In this document: positions 1 through 11,404 of the stretch, one piece after another
Numbering within the stretch: position 1 is the first letter of the stretch
Layout: the number at the start of each line of letters is the position of its first letter
Assembly (NCBI GenBank): GCA_021432605.1
Contig: MU271143.1
Span: forward strand, 3,171,277-3,235,276
From: Coniochaeta sp. PMI_546
Taxonomy: Eukaryota > Ascomycota > Sordariomycetes > Coniochaetales > Coniochaetaceae
Reading direction: 5' to 3'
Length of the DNA stretch: 64,000 bases
Translations under genes and position numbers: made by a program
Notes under the pieces: model-generated
The model's database searches: none
Seen by the model: the letters and a program-made list of their open reading frames with translations, nothing else
Told to the model about the DNA's origin: nothing

Positions 1-673
1 TTTTGCGTAACATATCCAACAACCCAGGGATAAAACCTCTATGGGTTCGAGGAAGTTTTGCTCTTTGACCAGAACTGTAGTGAAGCAGTCAACTTCTGTC
101 CTCGGTAACTGGCATCTAGGATCAATATGGGCAGAATATCCCCCACAACTTACGGATCGCTCGATATCTGATAATCAACAGTGATGTTGACGAGGACGCG
201 AGCAACTTTGAGTATTTCCTTAGTAAGACGAGAACAGCCTTGGCCGACCTACACAAATGCCATGCAACCTATTCGCAACTGCCCCCGAGGCGCCTTGGTC
301 CTCAGACACTCACCTTTTGCCACCAGTTGCTTGCCCTTGGTCAAATAAGCACGCTTGTTGTCCACACTTTAGTAAGAGGTGAGGACGTGATGCCCACATG
401 TGGCATACTTTCCTCCCATGGCCAAGTAATATACGGGATCTTTATTCTCGCGAACACTCTCATGCTGGGGTCAACGCCGCGTTTCTGCTCTAGATATTCT
501 GTCACGCCGTAGACGAGATGGTCTTCAACTTGCGGCCAAAAGACAGACTGGTGTCTCTCTTAGTGCCTGCTAAGACATCCAAGTATGTCAGAGTTCTAGC
601 TCGGACGACCGACGAGGAGAGTATCGATCATGGACGGCCGAGCGGGACAGACATTGATGTGTCCTCGCAGTAA
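1..673 (+). CDS. 3' end of an unrecognised protein-coding gene (partial)
   Basis: Three coding blocks join in one frame through canonical introns. An exon ending at 104 (ending ...VNFCPR) is followed by an intron 105-181 (GTAACT...CAG). The exon 182-371 reads DVDEDASNFEYFLSKTRTAL and onward. An intron 372-493 (GTAAGA...CTCTAG) leads to a last exon 494-673 ending ...TDIDVSSQ and TAA at 671-673. The phases agree at both junctions, which is the main evidence for coding. The 5' part lies outside the window, and the true start of the first visible exon (somewhere in 1-60) is unclear. I recognise no domain; the tail is hydrophilic. A short coding remnant rather than a live gene remains possible. 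Confidence 0.5.
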
Positions 674-1276
674 CGAAAACCACCGTGGCCAGGGTCCTGG
701 CCTTTGAGAATCTGCATATTGGATGGAACAGGCACGGCACCGGACATGGTCGAGCAGACCCGAAACCAGAACAGATTCTCGGTACCTGGGTATTCCCACA
801 TCTGCGAGTCCTTCTTCAGACCCGGACCAATACTTTATCAACTCACCGAAGTGGATGACGACGTCGGTGGGACGAGAACTCCTTGTCGAGTGGGAACATG
901 AAAGGTTCTCTCCCCTCATTCTCCCTTCCCGGCAGTCGTCATGAATCATCAATCCCGATAGCAGATACTGTTTCGCATTGGTCGTACCCAAGTATAAGAG
1001 ATCGCCTCCGCTTCGATACGCTCTATTCTCGCCGCAGGACCTGAGATAGAAAGCTCGTGGAGGGCAGGCATTTAGTGCGTCGGTTGTACATGTGTGTAAC
1101 GGAAGAGACGCAGCAGAATTATGTGGTTGGACCACGGTGCAAGGCAGCGCCATCTAATTGTCATGAATATGTATAGATATAAACGAACCTAAACAAGAAC
1201 ATTTCTCGTCCTAACGACCAAACCCCTTCGAAGTAAACTCGCTCTTGTGCCACGCACTCTTACCGGGTCCAATGCA
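674..1276. other. intergenic, nothing recognised
   Basis: This 0.6 kb stretch lies between two convergent genes and contains only short overlapping open frames in several phases. No coding sequence, repeat or RNA gene is supported. Confidence 0.6.
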
Positions 1277-2354
1277 TCATATCCGACCAACAGCTCTCTT
1301 CGTCTCACGTTGCACAGCTCTTTGGTACTGCTCGCGAAAAGCAATGCGCTGAACGGTCCCCATGCCGTAAGCTGCGACACCGATGGCTAACCAGACAGAC
1401 GTGATGATCAGACCAATGGGAAAGACCATGATCCGTACACCGGGGAGAACGAAGGCAACGGTGCCATTTTTCAGCCCGGCCAGCTCTTCCTGGACGGCCA
1501 GCAATGCTTTGCTGAAGTCGCTCATGATGATGCTCTGCGAGAAGACGCCGGTCACGAAGGCCGCTTCGTTGGACGAAACGTTGGTGCTGACGGTTTGTCC
1601 AAGGTTATTGACCGCCGTCAGCGTCACCACAGGCATGACAAGTGCCTCGAGCTGTGCCCTGAAGAAGGTATGAGTGATTGCCTTATTGTAGGAATGCGCT
1701 GCAGCAGGCTTCGACTTACATTGTGAGAGGGGCAGTCATCTGAGTCTTATCGATCTGTCCGACAAAGAGGTACGTTTGAAGGAGCTTGAGGTCGGCGTTG
1801 ACGCTTGCGGCATCATTTTGTCTCGGAGCAACGGCGGAAACCACAACCTTCTCGGAAGCCGTCCTGGCACTGACGGGCGACACTGACGCTCCCCTATAAC
1901 TCAATCCAACCTGTATGTTCTGTGGTGGTATACCGCTGAACTGACCGGATGGGGCCGAGAGCTGGTACAGCCGCAGGTCGGCTTCGAACGTTCCCGTGAT
2001 GTTATCCAGAGCAGGAAGGTTGTAGCAGATGCACGTGCCGGACGGGTTGGATGCCTCGGGGAGGTGTGAGAGTGCTATATTGCAGGCATCATTTGCCTGT
2101 GCGTCCCACGCGGTCATGTTGATGGTGCCGTCTTGGTTGAGGATGACATTGCTTGCCGGACCTGTCGTGCTCTCCGTAGTGCTCTGCCGTGCCTCGAGAT
2201 ATCCTCTGGACCTCAGGCTAGCCTTCGCAATCTCCTCCATCCTCCTCTCGACCGAAGGGCTGTTCCGCGTCATCCCATCCATTATCAACGACCCGATCCC
2301 CGCATGCACTCCAGTCGCCAAGAGTGACGATGTCACCAATGTCTGCCAGAACAT
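1277..2354 (-). CDS. membrane/secretory-pathway protein of unknown function
   Basis: Two exons (2354-1720 and 1658-1277) are joined across a 61 bp intron (1719-1659; GTAAGT...TTCAG), giving about 338 aa. The first ATG in frame (2354) begins a hydrophobic segment, MFWQTLVTSSLLATGVHAG, which is a signal peptide or first TM helix. A luminal-looking region follows with N-glycosylation sequons, for example NMT and NIT. Near the C-terminus is one strong TM helix (around IMVFPIGLIITSVWLAIGVA), followed by a short basic tail. The frame stays open upstream of 2354 without an ATG, so an additional 5' exon in 2400-3190 cannot be excluded; I could not identify one with convincing splice sites. The family is not recognised. 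Confidence 0.6.
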
Positions 2355-2402
2355 CTTGCCGGGTGCGGTCTGCCAGACACGCGCTTCAACCAAATAGAAC
2401 AA

Positions 2403-4886
2403 ACAAAAGTGTACTCTTAAACGTATTATGTCGCGATCCGCCGGCGGTATGTCGAATGTAAATAGCTATAAAATGCAGTCCGGTCGAGGGAGCTGGGACT
2501 GTATCGTGTACGCTTGAAGTATCTGAAGAGACTGGCAACGACTGAATGTAGCGTCAAGCGATTACGAAAGTCAAGAAGAGAAAAGGGACCTGCCCAGCAA
2601 AGGGAGGATAATCGACGCTTGATTTTCACAGGCGTGATAGACTGTATGGACAGAACCAGAATTAAGAGGGTAAATGGTAGGAGAGGAGAAAAGGAAGAAA
2701 GACACAAGAAGGCAGTATGTGACAGGACTAGAATAGAAACCACGATTAAACAAGCGACAAAACAGAGATGGACCAGCCTAGAAGGAGATTTGGGGAGGTA
2801 AAGAAGAAGTTCATGCGAAGAAATCGTCACGATAACCTCCTCTGGCTCAGAACATGGGACGGTGGCCTGACGAGTGGAGCAGGCGTGTGATACTACAAGG
2901 GCAAGAGACATAGTAGACCCATGCAGCAGTCTCAGTCTTGCGACGTCGTCGTTGGAGTCGTGCGGTCATGGTAGTAGCCTTTGGCGACTCTATAGTCGTT
3001 ATCGTACCCCAGCCGGCCACATTGAAGAGCTTGGCGGGTTGGGTAGCACGAGACACAAGACACTGATATGGAACGCGAACGACAGGACGGAGATTGAGGC
3101 TCGAACAGGGTCGGCGCTAACACTCGCTGCTTAGCACAAGCTGCAATTGTGTGTGAGAGTTGAGAACAAGGGGAACGGTCGAGAGCCATGGCATTGTCGG
3201 ATCGCCGGTCGATGTTACAATCGAGGTTAGAGATGGTCAGGGTTGAGGACCTGGACTTGAGGCGAAGCTCGTTTCCAAGGACCCCGCGTCATGGAGTGAA
3301 ACCCCTGTCAAGCCCACTTTAACCGACGCTTAGGCCTGCACACCTGACCAGGGCTTGAGAGCCTCAACCTTTCGACTTTCATCCAACTTCGACGCCATTT
3401 GGTCCATTCAACAAGGTAAGTATCTCCAAGCATCGACGAGCACATCGCGAAGTTTGAACAGACTTTCGAGTTCAGTTGCTCCATCATTTTACTATGTCTG
3501 TCCAGGCCTCGTTTGGTGCGAGTACAGCTTTCCCACTGAGACCCCAGCGCAAACCTCCATTGTAAACGGGTCCTTGGACATTGTGAGACGCCGAGGGGTC
3601 GCAGATGATACATCAGGAACCTGGTCCGAGCTTTCGGGAAATTGTGAGCTGTTTAGCTCGCTGACATAAAGCATTTCAAGCCACACGATTTCAAGCACCA
3701 GCCGCAGCCTCATCCCACCTCAAGCCACAATGTCAGAGTGAAGCGGAAGCCAGACATCTCGCGTTGGCGTTGATTACAACGTCTGGTATCCTCAGTGGTG
3801 GCCGGCATATGTTCCGGCCTTAGCGATTGGCTTCATGGATAGATAATGAAAGGCGGATCTGCCGCTCGTGCTTCTCTTCATTGTCGTGCATTACCACATC
3901 CGTCATCCCGCAACAGCGTCACCAAGACACGCCATCCAAGTGACCTGGTCTAAGCCTCGGTATCTCATCTGGGGTTCGTCATGGAGAAGCTGTCAATTTG
4001 TTCCTGTCTGTGAGATGGGATTCTGGCTGTTCTCTTGCGCGCACATCTCGGCACAGCTTCCCCGTCTTCTACGACAACCATCGAAGCAAAGAAATCCGCC
4101 CTGAGTTGGACTTCGGCCAAGCAAACGAGCCTGGAACTAGGTCTACGTTACATGTCCATATCCATGTCAACAAGACGGATTCCGATAGCAGGTTTGCTCC
4201 AAACAGTCCACAGTCTATCATGAGCGTATACCACAAACTGGCTGCCGCTGGCCGAACGCCGAGCACGTTTGCCGTACGTTGCTAATGGCCCTATTCCTTT
4301 CACCCTTTCGTGTCACATTTGAGTAATCGAGCTGCCTTTGCTGCGCTGGCATCATGAGTCTGGTCTGAGAGTGATGCTGATAATATATATACTTTTGGTG
4401 ATTGGCTCTCCGCATTGGGATTGCGTGCGAAGGTGAAAGATGGCGACATGACCCCCACCAGCCACCAATCTTGATCTACACCGCACCTGGAAAATCACGA
4501 ATGATGCCGCAATTTGGGTTCGGCGTATGCAATTGTTAGGCATTCGCGTGTCTCTGTCACTGACCTCTTAGCAGTTGGTCTCCCGCGGATCCTCTAGTCA
4601 TTCCTCAACAAGGCAGCTGGATTCATCAGCACGCTTACACCCGCCGCATGCCCTCGAGGCTCAGGTCTGGCCGTGCTGCCTCGCTGACCAATGTCTCAAA
4701 CTTTGTGTCTGATGCCACCTGTAATGACACCCCAGTCTTCAGCGGACTGCTCGGTGTCAATAACGAGGTGTGCCGGCTTCGATGTCGACTGACGAGAGAA
4801 TTGTTCGTACGCATACTTCCTCTGCTCATTCATTGCCTCCTCGTTGACCAAATTCCAAGTCCGAAGAAGAGGGGAACGACGCGATT
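2403..4886. other. 2.5 kb intergenic region between divergent genes
   Basis: This is the upstream region of the minus-strand membrane protein and of the permease. Open frames exist on both strands (for example 2426-2911 minus), but they have low-complexity, non-protein-like compositions and no supported start or splice pattern. A 5' exon of the neighbouring minus-strand gene could be hidden here. Confidence 0.5.
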
Positions 4887-6698
4887 ATGCTACAAAACGT
4901 CGGCGAGGATCGCCCTCTATTGTCTGGGAGCTCTTCTTCCTCCACCACGTCTTTGCCCGTCGATTCACATCATGACGGAGGCGAAAACCACCGTGCTTCC
5001 AACAAGCCTCCGAGGTCTTCCTCATCCTCGTCAAGTGATGATGAAGAGATAGGCCTCGTGAGCGGTCCGCTTGAACGCACCATCGAGGCCACCGTTGTTC
5101 CAGAAACGTCCCACCTTGGCCGGCATTTGTCCTGGCATTCGGCCTTCATCCTCGTCATTTCACGGGTGATAGGCAGCGGCATCTTCGCCACGCCTGGAGC
5201 CGTTGTTCGCTCTGCAGGGAGCATCGGCCTTTCGCTTACAATATGGACTGCCGGCGCGGTGCTCGCCGCCTGCGGACTCGGCGTCTCCCTGGAACTGGGA
5301 TGCATGCTACCCCGGTCTGGCGGCGACAAGGTCTATCTAGAATTCATTTACCGCCGACCGCGGTTCCTCGCCTCGACACTCGTGGCCGTGAATGCCGTTC
5401 TCCTGGGATTTACGGCCAGCAACTGCGTTGTCTTTAGCGAATATGTGTTGTTTGCGTTGGGGATGGACCAGCCCTCTGACTTGCTCCGAAAAGGGTTGGC
5501 TGTGGGTCTGTTAACTGCCATCACGGTTGTCCATGGGTGTACGCCCAAAATAGGGGTTGCTGTCCAGAACGTCCTGGGTTGGTTCAAAGTCGGGTTGGTC
5601 GTGTTCATGGTATTTGCCGGGCTATTTGTGGTCATATTCAACCCTAGCCAAACCGATTCGAGGAACAGGCGCGGCGACCTCCTTAACTGGGACGACCTCT
5701 GGAAGGACTCGGACTGGAGCTGGGGCACAATCGCTACCTCTCTGTTCAAAGTTTTCTACTCGTACGCTGGACTGACCAATATGAACAACGTACTCAACGA
5801 TGTCAAAGACCCTGTGCGAACCTACAAGTCCGTCTCGATGTCGGCGCTTGTCACGGCTTTGCTGCTTTACACGCTTGTCAACATCGCCTACTTTATTGTC
5901 GTACCTCTTGAGGAGATCAAGACCAGCGGCGAGCTTATTGCTGCGCTCTTCTTCGAACGGACATTTGGACCAAACCTGGGAAGGAAGATCCTGCCGCTTG
6001 CCGTGGCGGTGTCGGCCGGCGGAAACGTCATGGTCGTTACATATGCCTTGGTACTGTCAACCCTCTTACAGTGAATAGTATCTTGTCATTAACTAACAGT
6101 CATTCAAGGCCCGCCTCAACCAAGAGATCGCTCGTCAGGGATTCCTCCCGTGGCCGGAACTTCTTGCATCCACCAAGCCATTCAATGCGCCGTTGGGCGG
6201 CCTCATCGTACATTACATCCCGTCATTGCTGGTAATTGCCCTTCCACCATCCAATCAGGTCTACTCTTTCATTCTCGAGGTGGAAGGTTACCCGGCGCAG
6301 TTCTTCTCATTGGCTGTCTCGGGTGGCCTGTTGTGGCTTCGTCACAAACGACCGGACCTCAAAAGACCATTCAAGGTCTGGATCGGTGCTGTTGTGTTAC
6401 GCATGGTCGTGAGCCTAGCACTCATCACCGCACCATTCTTCCCTCCGCAGCAATATACGGGGACTATTTTTTACGCAACGTATGCCCTTGTGGGCATTGC
6501 CATGTAAGTCCCCAATGATCGCACTAATGAATTGGCTACTAATGACGACCTAGAATACTGTTTGGTGTTGTGTACTGGTACGTCTGGACGGTGTTCCTCC
6601 CTCGCTTGAAGGGCTATAGACTAGGAGAGGAGACCGATGTGTTAGATGACGGGGTAGCGATTACGAGGCTGGTCAAAGTGCCAAACCGGGATGCTTGA
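4887..6698 (+). CDS. methionine permease-like amino acid transporter (MUP1/LAT family)
   Basis: Three exons (4887-6050, 6109-6503, 6554-6698) with introns of 58 and 50 bp give 567 aa. Residues 1-75 are a Ser-rich cytoplasmic tail. An APC-superfamily core follows, beginning at SRVIGSGIFATPG (the GSGIF helix-1 motif is at about 96-100), with about 12 hydrophobic segments. The second exon resumes exactly where the family expects, with ARLNQEIARQG after the ninth helix region, and contains the ILEVEGYPAQ stretch typical of fungal MUP1/MUP3 relatives. The start at 4887 is the first ATG in this frame. The family imports methionine and other neutral amino acids at the plasma membrane by H+ symport. 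The substrate here is inferred from family likeness only. Confidence 0.9.
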
Positions 6699-7221
6699 TA
6701 TGTAGATATCGTCGGTGTCCAGGGAATCGTGATTGGTTTTACTGCCATCTGAGAAGTGTTGCTGTGTTGTATTTGGGCGTAACGCCGCATCCCTTTACTC
6801 CGTTGAAGCCCTCCGTATTCGCAATGCTTTTGCTGTCAGCTTATGTAGACATAATATTCATAGGACACATCAGACCACTTTTGGGTCAGTGACCACAAGG
6901 TACGGGAGATGTAAGTTTGCATAGCTGTTACTAAGCGCTATTGACTAGGGTAGGTAGTTTCACGGGCCGTGCCGTGGATTTCAAATAAGCGTTGTCCTGA
7001 CTGTCAACTAGCCTACAAAACCGCAGCGCATGAAATTCCATCCTTCTATCACAGAGTTGTGAGCTTTAGCCCAAAACACCAAAGGCTAGATAAAATAACC
7101 AAGGTACGACCGAGCACCTACGCAATGCCATTTGTGATGTCTTTTGGCCATCACGAGTCTTGCCCTTCCCCCTGCCATTATCATATTTCAAACCCGGAAG
7201 CCAGGAAGACCAGGAACCTGG
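6699..7221. other. intergenic between convergent genes
   Basis: Nothing beyond the presumed 3' UTRs of the permease and of the small secreted protein is visible. Confidence 0.6.
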
Positions 7222-7694
7222 TCAATGTGGCATGAAATTATCCATGGCATCACTGGTAGGTATAGCAACGAAGGGAGTGGATTGCAGGAGCATTGAAGTT
7301 ACAGTTCCACTCCCACTGCTCCGTTTGTCATGGCCAGAGTACTGGATAGTGGTGTAGTCGCCGCTGCAATTCTCGTTGTAGTATAGCAGACAGACGCACC
7401 AGCTGCCAGCATAGCAGTCAGATATCAGCATTGACTGTCCGTAGTTGTAGTTGTAACACTTGTTGCCGTTTCCAGCCATTGTATCGGCCCAGTCTGGGGC
7501 GTGCAGGTTAGTGGACTACCACCAGTCACCTGGGATTCAAAACGGATCTTACAGTACTTCAGTTCCCCTGCGTAGTTGCCGCAATAGTTATTGTTGAAGT
7601 AGTTGATCTTCAACTGTTGTGCAGAGCCAAAGGCGAAGAGTATGAACCATAATGTAGCCAATGCGACCCAGGTTCTACTAAAGAGTACAAGCAT
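7222..7694 (-). CDS. small secreted cysteine-containing protein (effector-like)
   Basis: Two exons (7694-7553 and 7493-7222) with a 59 bp intron (GTAAGA, internal CTAAC, CCCCAG) encode about 137 aa. Translation starts at the first ATG, 7694. The N-terminal 24 residues (MLVLFSRTWVALATLWFILF then AFGSA) form a clear signal peptide cut before QQ. The mature protein is rich in Asn, Tyr and Cys, with several Cys spaced through a compact domain (NYCGNY, KCYNYNYG, SDCYAGSWCVC, ENCSGDY), followed by a Cys-free tail. The size, secretion and Cys content fit a fungal small secreted cysteine-rich protein. No named family is recognised and the function is unknown. Confidence 0.72.
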
Positions 7695-7810
7695 GGTCAA
7701 GAGGAGCACTTGAATAAGCTCCAAAGATGGGTAGATAGAAAGAGGTTGTATCTGGGGATTGGGAACTCGAGCTTTCCGACGGAATTGATGTTCGAAGGCT
7801 GTTCGTGGCC

Positions 7811-7816
7811 TTTATA
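7811..7816 (-). promoter_or_regulatory. TATA box of the small secreted protein gene
   Basis: TATAAA on the minus strand, about 117 bp upstream of the ATG at 7694, at a normal fungal spacing. Confidence 0.5.
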
Positions 7817-8831
7817 CAGCTACATTGCTGGTGGACTGACTAGGCCTAGTCTTCCACACTGGACTTAGGATGTCGTTGTAAGCTCCATGGTGAGTAAGAC
7901 GCTTCGAAACTGTGAAGTGGAAACACTAATGGGCGACGGCGGGCAAGACTTAGACTGTAAGTCCGGCCCGTTAGTGACCGGACTGACAAACAAGTCATAA
8001 TTGAGTTCCGAAGTGACAGCTTTGATGGAACACTACCACCTGGTTACACAGGCTCGGCCCGTTTCAAGCACAGCATTTCGCTCCCGTCATCCCGCTCCAG
8101 TTGCTCGTGCATGCGCTATGACAGGCTGGCATTTGTGACCGTATAAGCTGATTAATAACTACTGCTCTTGGCATCGCAGATATAGAACCCTTCGCAGCAC
8201 TTTTCTCACCACGCAACATGGCGTGATCAACAGTAGTTTGTCAATAGAACATTAGTGCTGACATCGCGACTGTTGCCAACGCATGGGTTAGGTTGCAATC
8301 ACCGGAGCTTAAGACAGCCCATCACCAGTTCCCAAGCCTTCGTCGTCGTCCATGGCCTCGGTTGAGGACTAGTTGCCTGATTGGGTAACAATTTACCTTG
8401 AGCAACTCATCAAAAGAAAAGCCGTGTAACATGATAGGAGTCATCACAATGCATCAGTTAGGTCACCGCCTACTCAGATAAATCCATCGTGAGTTAAACA
8501 AGACCATCGACAAGGAGTTACACACCGGCCGGAGCTCGGCGGCATTATCTCAGGTACAAGACTAAGGTCTATCCAGCTCGTACGAGACGAATACATGAAT
8601 AAGCGTCTACACATCTACAGGGTTGCCATAATCACATCCTCTTACCAGGGGTTAGCGTCATGAGAGGGCTTATGAATGACCCTCCGAGTCGAGCTACCAT
8701 AAATGGCATATGTATAAGAGGATGGAATCCGGAGCATTCAGAACCCCCAGCTGTATCGGATAATAAAAGTCTCCTTTCATTCCTGTCAAGCTTGAGTCAA
8801 GTACATAGTTGATTCTACCGTGCTCGACGAT
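7817..8831. other. intergenic, divergent promoters
   Basis: About 1 kb between two divergently transcribed secreted-protein genes. Only TATA-like elements at each end are recognised; I see no coding sequence or repeat. Confidence 0.55.
8713..8718 (+). promoter_or_regulatory. TATA box of the 8832 secreted protein gene
   Basis: TATAAG lies about 115 bp upstream of the ATG at 8832. Confidence 0.45.
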
Positions 8832-9664
8832 ATGCTCCCCTCCTTGTCACTCCACTCGGCAACGGCCCTCATAAGTCTTGTTGCGCTTGGATTCGCCTCC
8901 CCTCTGCTTCCTGTTCGTGAAGTGGCAGTCCACTGAATCTATCAGCCTCAGTCATTCCAGTGTCCTAGCCAAATTTCCGGCTGACCGAATCATCACTTCG
9001 GGCGAGCTAGACGCATACCTTGCCGCCCATGCTATTGAGCTGCAAGACAGCTCTACAGATGATCGAACCATATATCTCAGCGACACGAAGACGTTTATTA
9101 CTATCCATGCTTCTGTTGTCGGAAACGAAACACTCCAAGCTCGACAGGGAAGTTGTCTCACCTACGGACAGACAAACCTGTTAGCTACTCACGAGTACTG
9201 GTCTCCCTGGGCACACCTGAGCTCCTGCGGATTCTCTACGGCAGGTCAAGGTGGTTCCGTTACATACCAGACGGCTAAATCAATTTCAGTGTCTTATGGA
9301 GGCGGGTATGTGTTAAGTTCCAACTCTCTAGTCCTAAGCACTTCAGTTGCTGACCAATGCAACCGTGTTCACAGCATCGCCGCTGCCGATCCGTTCAAGT
9401 CCGTACTGCAAGTTGCATTCAGCTTCAGCATCACTTACTCACATGAGATTGCAACGGGTTACACCTGCAACTACGGCCCAAACGATGTAGGCCAGGTCTG
9501 GGGTCGGCACAGAATGGGTTGGGGTGCTGTGCAGAACCGTGTCTTGCTCGGGCGCCTGTACCGATTGGAAGACGGGCTGGGTCAACAGCCCTGCGTCCGA
9601 TGACACTACTCATCAGCAGTACGGATGTAGTACAGCATCTAGGTCTCACTTGAGGTGCTCCTAG
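8832..9664 (+). CDS. secreted protein, apparently frameshifted near its C-terminus
   Basis: The ATG at 8832 opens a signal peptide (MLPSLSLHSATALISLVALG). Inferred exons are 8832-8916, 8969-9305 and from 9375 on, with introns 8917-8968 (GTGAAG...CCTAG) and 9306-9374 (GTATGT...CACAG). After a pro-region ending in a dibasic-like AR, the mature part contains SCLTYGQTN and YTCNYGPNDVGQVW. In that frame the protein ends at 9603 with an unremarkable tail. Shifted by one base after a GGGG run (9500-9503), the sequence instead continues through a Cys-rich tail (CRTVSCSGACTDW, YGCST) to TAG at 9662-9664. This suggests a one-base indel or assembly error. The first intron boundary is inferred from phase only. 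The function is unknown. Confidence 0.5.
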
Positions 9665-9866
9665 ATAAAGAGTTGTGGGGCAGGGTTGGTCTCTGGTATA
9701 TCAAAGACATCCTTGGAAGGTATCAAACCGTGACAGGTAATTACTAGCATGAGGAGGCAATGATTGCATGTTTAATTTTGAACATGAACATTACTAGATC
9801 TAGTCCTTATTCTAATAGTCAGAAAGGAGCTACGATCGCACCATTTCTATATTAAGTCCTCCACAA

Positions 9867-11404
9867 TCATGAACTTGAACTCCGAGCATCCGCACGAAGA
9901 TGCTCGTTAAGTCCTTCCCTCTTAAGACAGTTCTCCAGCTTGAACGAAGCTGCGAGCTCATCCAACTCCTCTAAGGTCTTGCCCTTGAAATAGCTGGCGT
10001 ACTCCCACGTGAGAATTTCCGAAAACAGCATCTCTCGCAACACTCGATGAATATGGCCCTCGATCTTCCAGTGCTGCGGATATCGCTTATTCAGAAACTC
10101 TTCCGGGATCTCTTCCTTGAAGTGCTTTATGACCGGCTCATAGATGTGTCGAACATGAGTGTCGTCTCTGCCCCACTTATCGAGCCCAAGCCGCTTCTTC
10201 TTGTCGAGGAACGGCTTCAGGAGGCGTATATATGCAGTGTCTGGGCCTGCGTACACCATACCCTGGAAACCGATGTCCTTGTACAGCCATATGCTCCAGC
10301 TTATTTCGTCTTTCTTGTAGATAGAGAGCTGCTGTCCAAGAAGGCTATATCGTTGGCCGTTGATCGTCTGATAGTTTGTCTCGTCCGGGCTCGCGTAGAC
10401 AGGTCCAAATTCACCGTTCCATAGCGGGACCTTGTGTCGCTTCATGAACTGAACCTTCCTTTCGTAAGACTTTTGTAGAAAGTCTTTTTGCTCGAGCGTA
10501 CCAGTATACGGTTCTCCTGCCGGGAAGCCCATTGTAGCATAGTCGTGGATTGCATACACGCAGTTAGGCAGCACGTCCTTGAATGCTGAGAAGTCCATGG
10601 CATAAATGTTGCCATCCAGATAGAGGATGTGATCTGGATCAACTTTGCGAATCGCTGGTTCGACTCGGCTGTAGAAAGCCTGTAAGTCAACATGCTTTGG
10701 ATCAGCTGGCTCATTCATTGGGTTGTAGCCGGCGACCCAGGTGTTGCCCTTGTAGTGCTTCGCAATCTCTACCCACAGATTCACCATCCGGTCCTGAAAG
10801 TCCTTGAAGTCCCAGAACAGAGCTTTGTGAATCCCGGAGTCGCTGTGCCACCCTTGGTTCTGACCTCCAGGGAACGTATGCATGTCAAGAATGGTGTAGA
10901 GTCCTTCTCCGGCAGAGACATCTACTATGCGGTCGATGAGACGAAAGCCTTCGGGTTTTATGACAGAAGGATTGAGATCATCCATGAAGTGCCTGTGGTT
11001 GATCGGAATACGGATACAGTTGAGACCTAGTGACGCTAGGAACTTGGCATCTTCGGGCATGAAGAAGTACTCGAGGAACTACCATAGATGCTCAGTAAAC
11101 AAGACCTCTGAGTGTCGAGGTCTTAAGACTGACCTTGTCAAAGAAGAAGTCGTACTTCTCCTGACCTAGTACCTCTAGCATGGCGGCTCTCATCTCACTT
11201 TCATGACCAGGATAACCCGTTATGAAGTTCTCCATGTTTGTATGACCGCCAGTGGCGCACTACTACAGTCAGTTTAGGGGTCCCGAGTCGACAAGATAGT
11301 AGCATACCCTCACGTACTCCTTTTAGAATAATACGCTTGCCATCTCCGTCCACGATATCGGTCCCTTGGACTCGGAGACATGCCTTTGGTGTAGCGGGAG
11401 CCAT
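9867..11404 (-). CDS. glycoside hydrolase family 5 (exo-beta-1,3-glucanase/cellulase-like), intracellular
   Basis: Exons 11404-11318, 11259-11134 and 11078-9867 (introns of 58 and 55 bp, all phase 0) give about 474 aa. The TIM-barrel landmarks are in order: LKG...GGHTNMENFITGYPG near the N-terminus, ASLGLNCIRIP, the acid/base Glu in GYNPMNEPAD (about E194) and the nucleophile in WNGEFGP (about E294). The start at 11404 has a strong context (ACAAACAATGG) and matches the family's usual beginning; an in-frame ATG at 11452 would add 16 residues. No signal peptide is present, so the enzyme is probably cytosolic. The family cleaves beta-glucans or glucosides; the exact substrate is not predictable here. 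Confidence 0.88.

Noticed and set aside
596-1153. 185-codon minus-strand frame
   Set aside because: Random-looking composition, no start context, overlaps the spliced plus-strand 3' exon.
2426-2911. Hydrophobic minus-strand frame upstream of the 1277 gene
   Set aside because: Pyrimidine-rich DNA yields Leu/Ser runs; no convincing splice link to the downstream exon.
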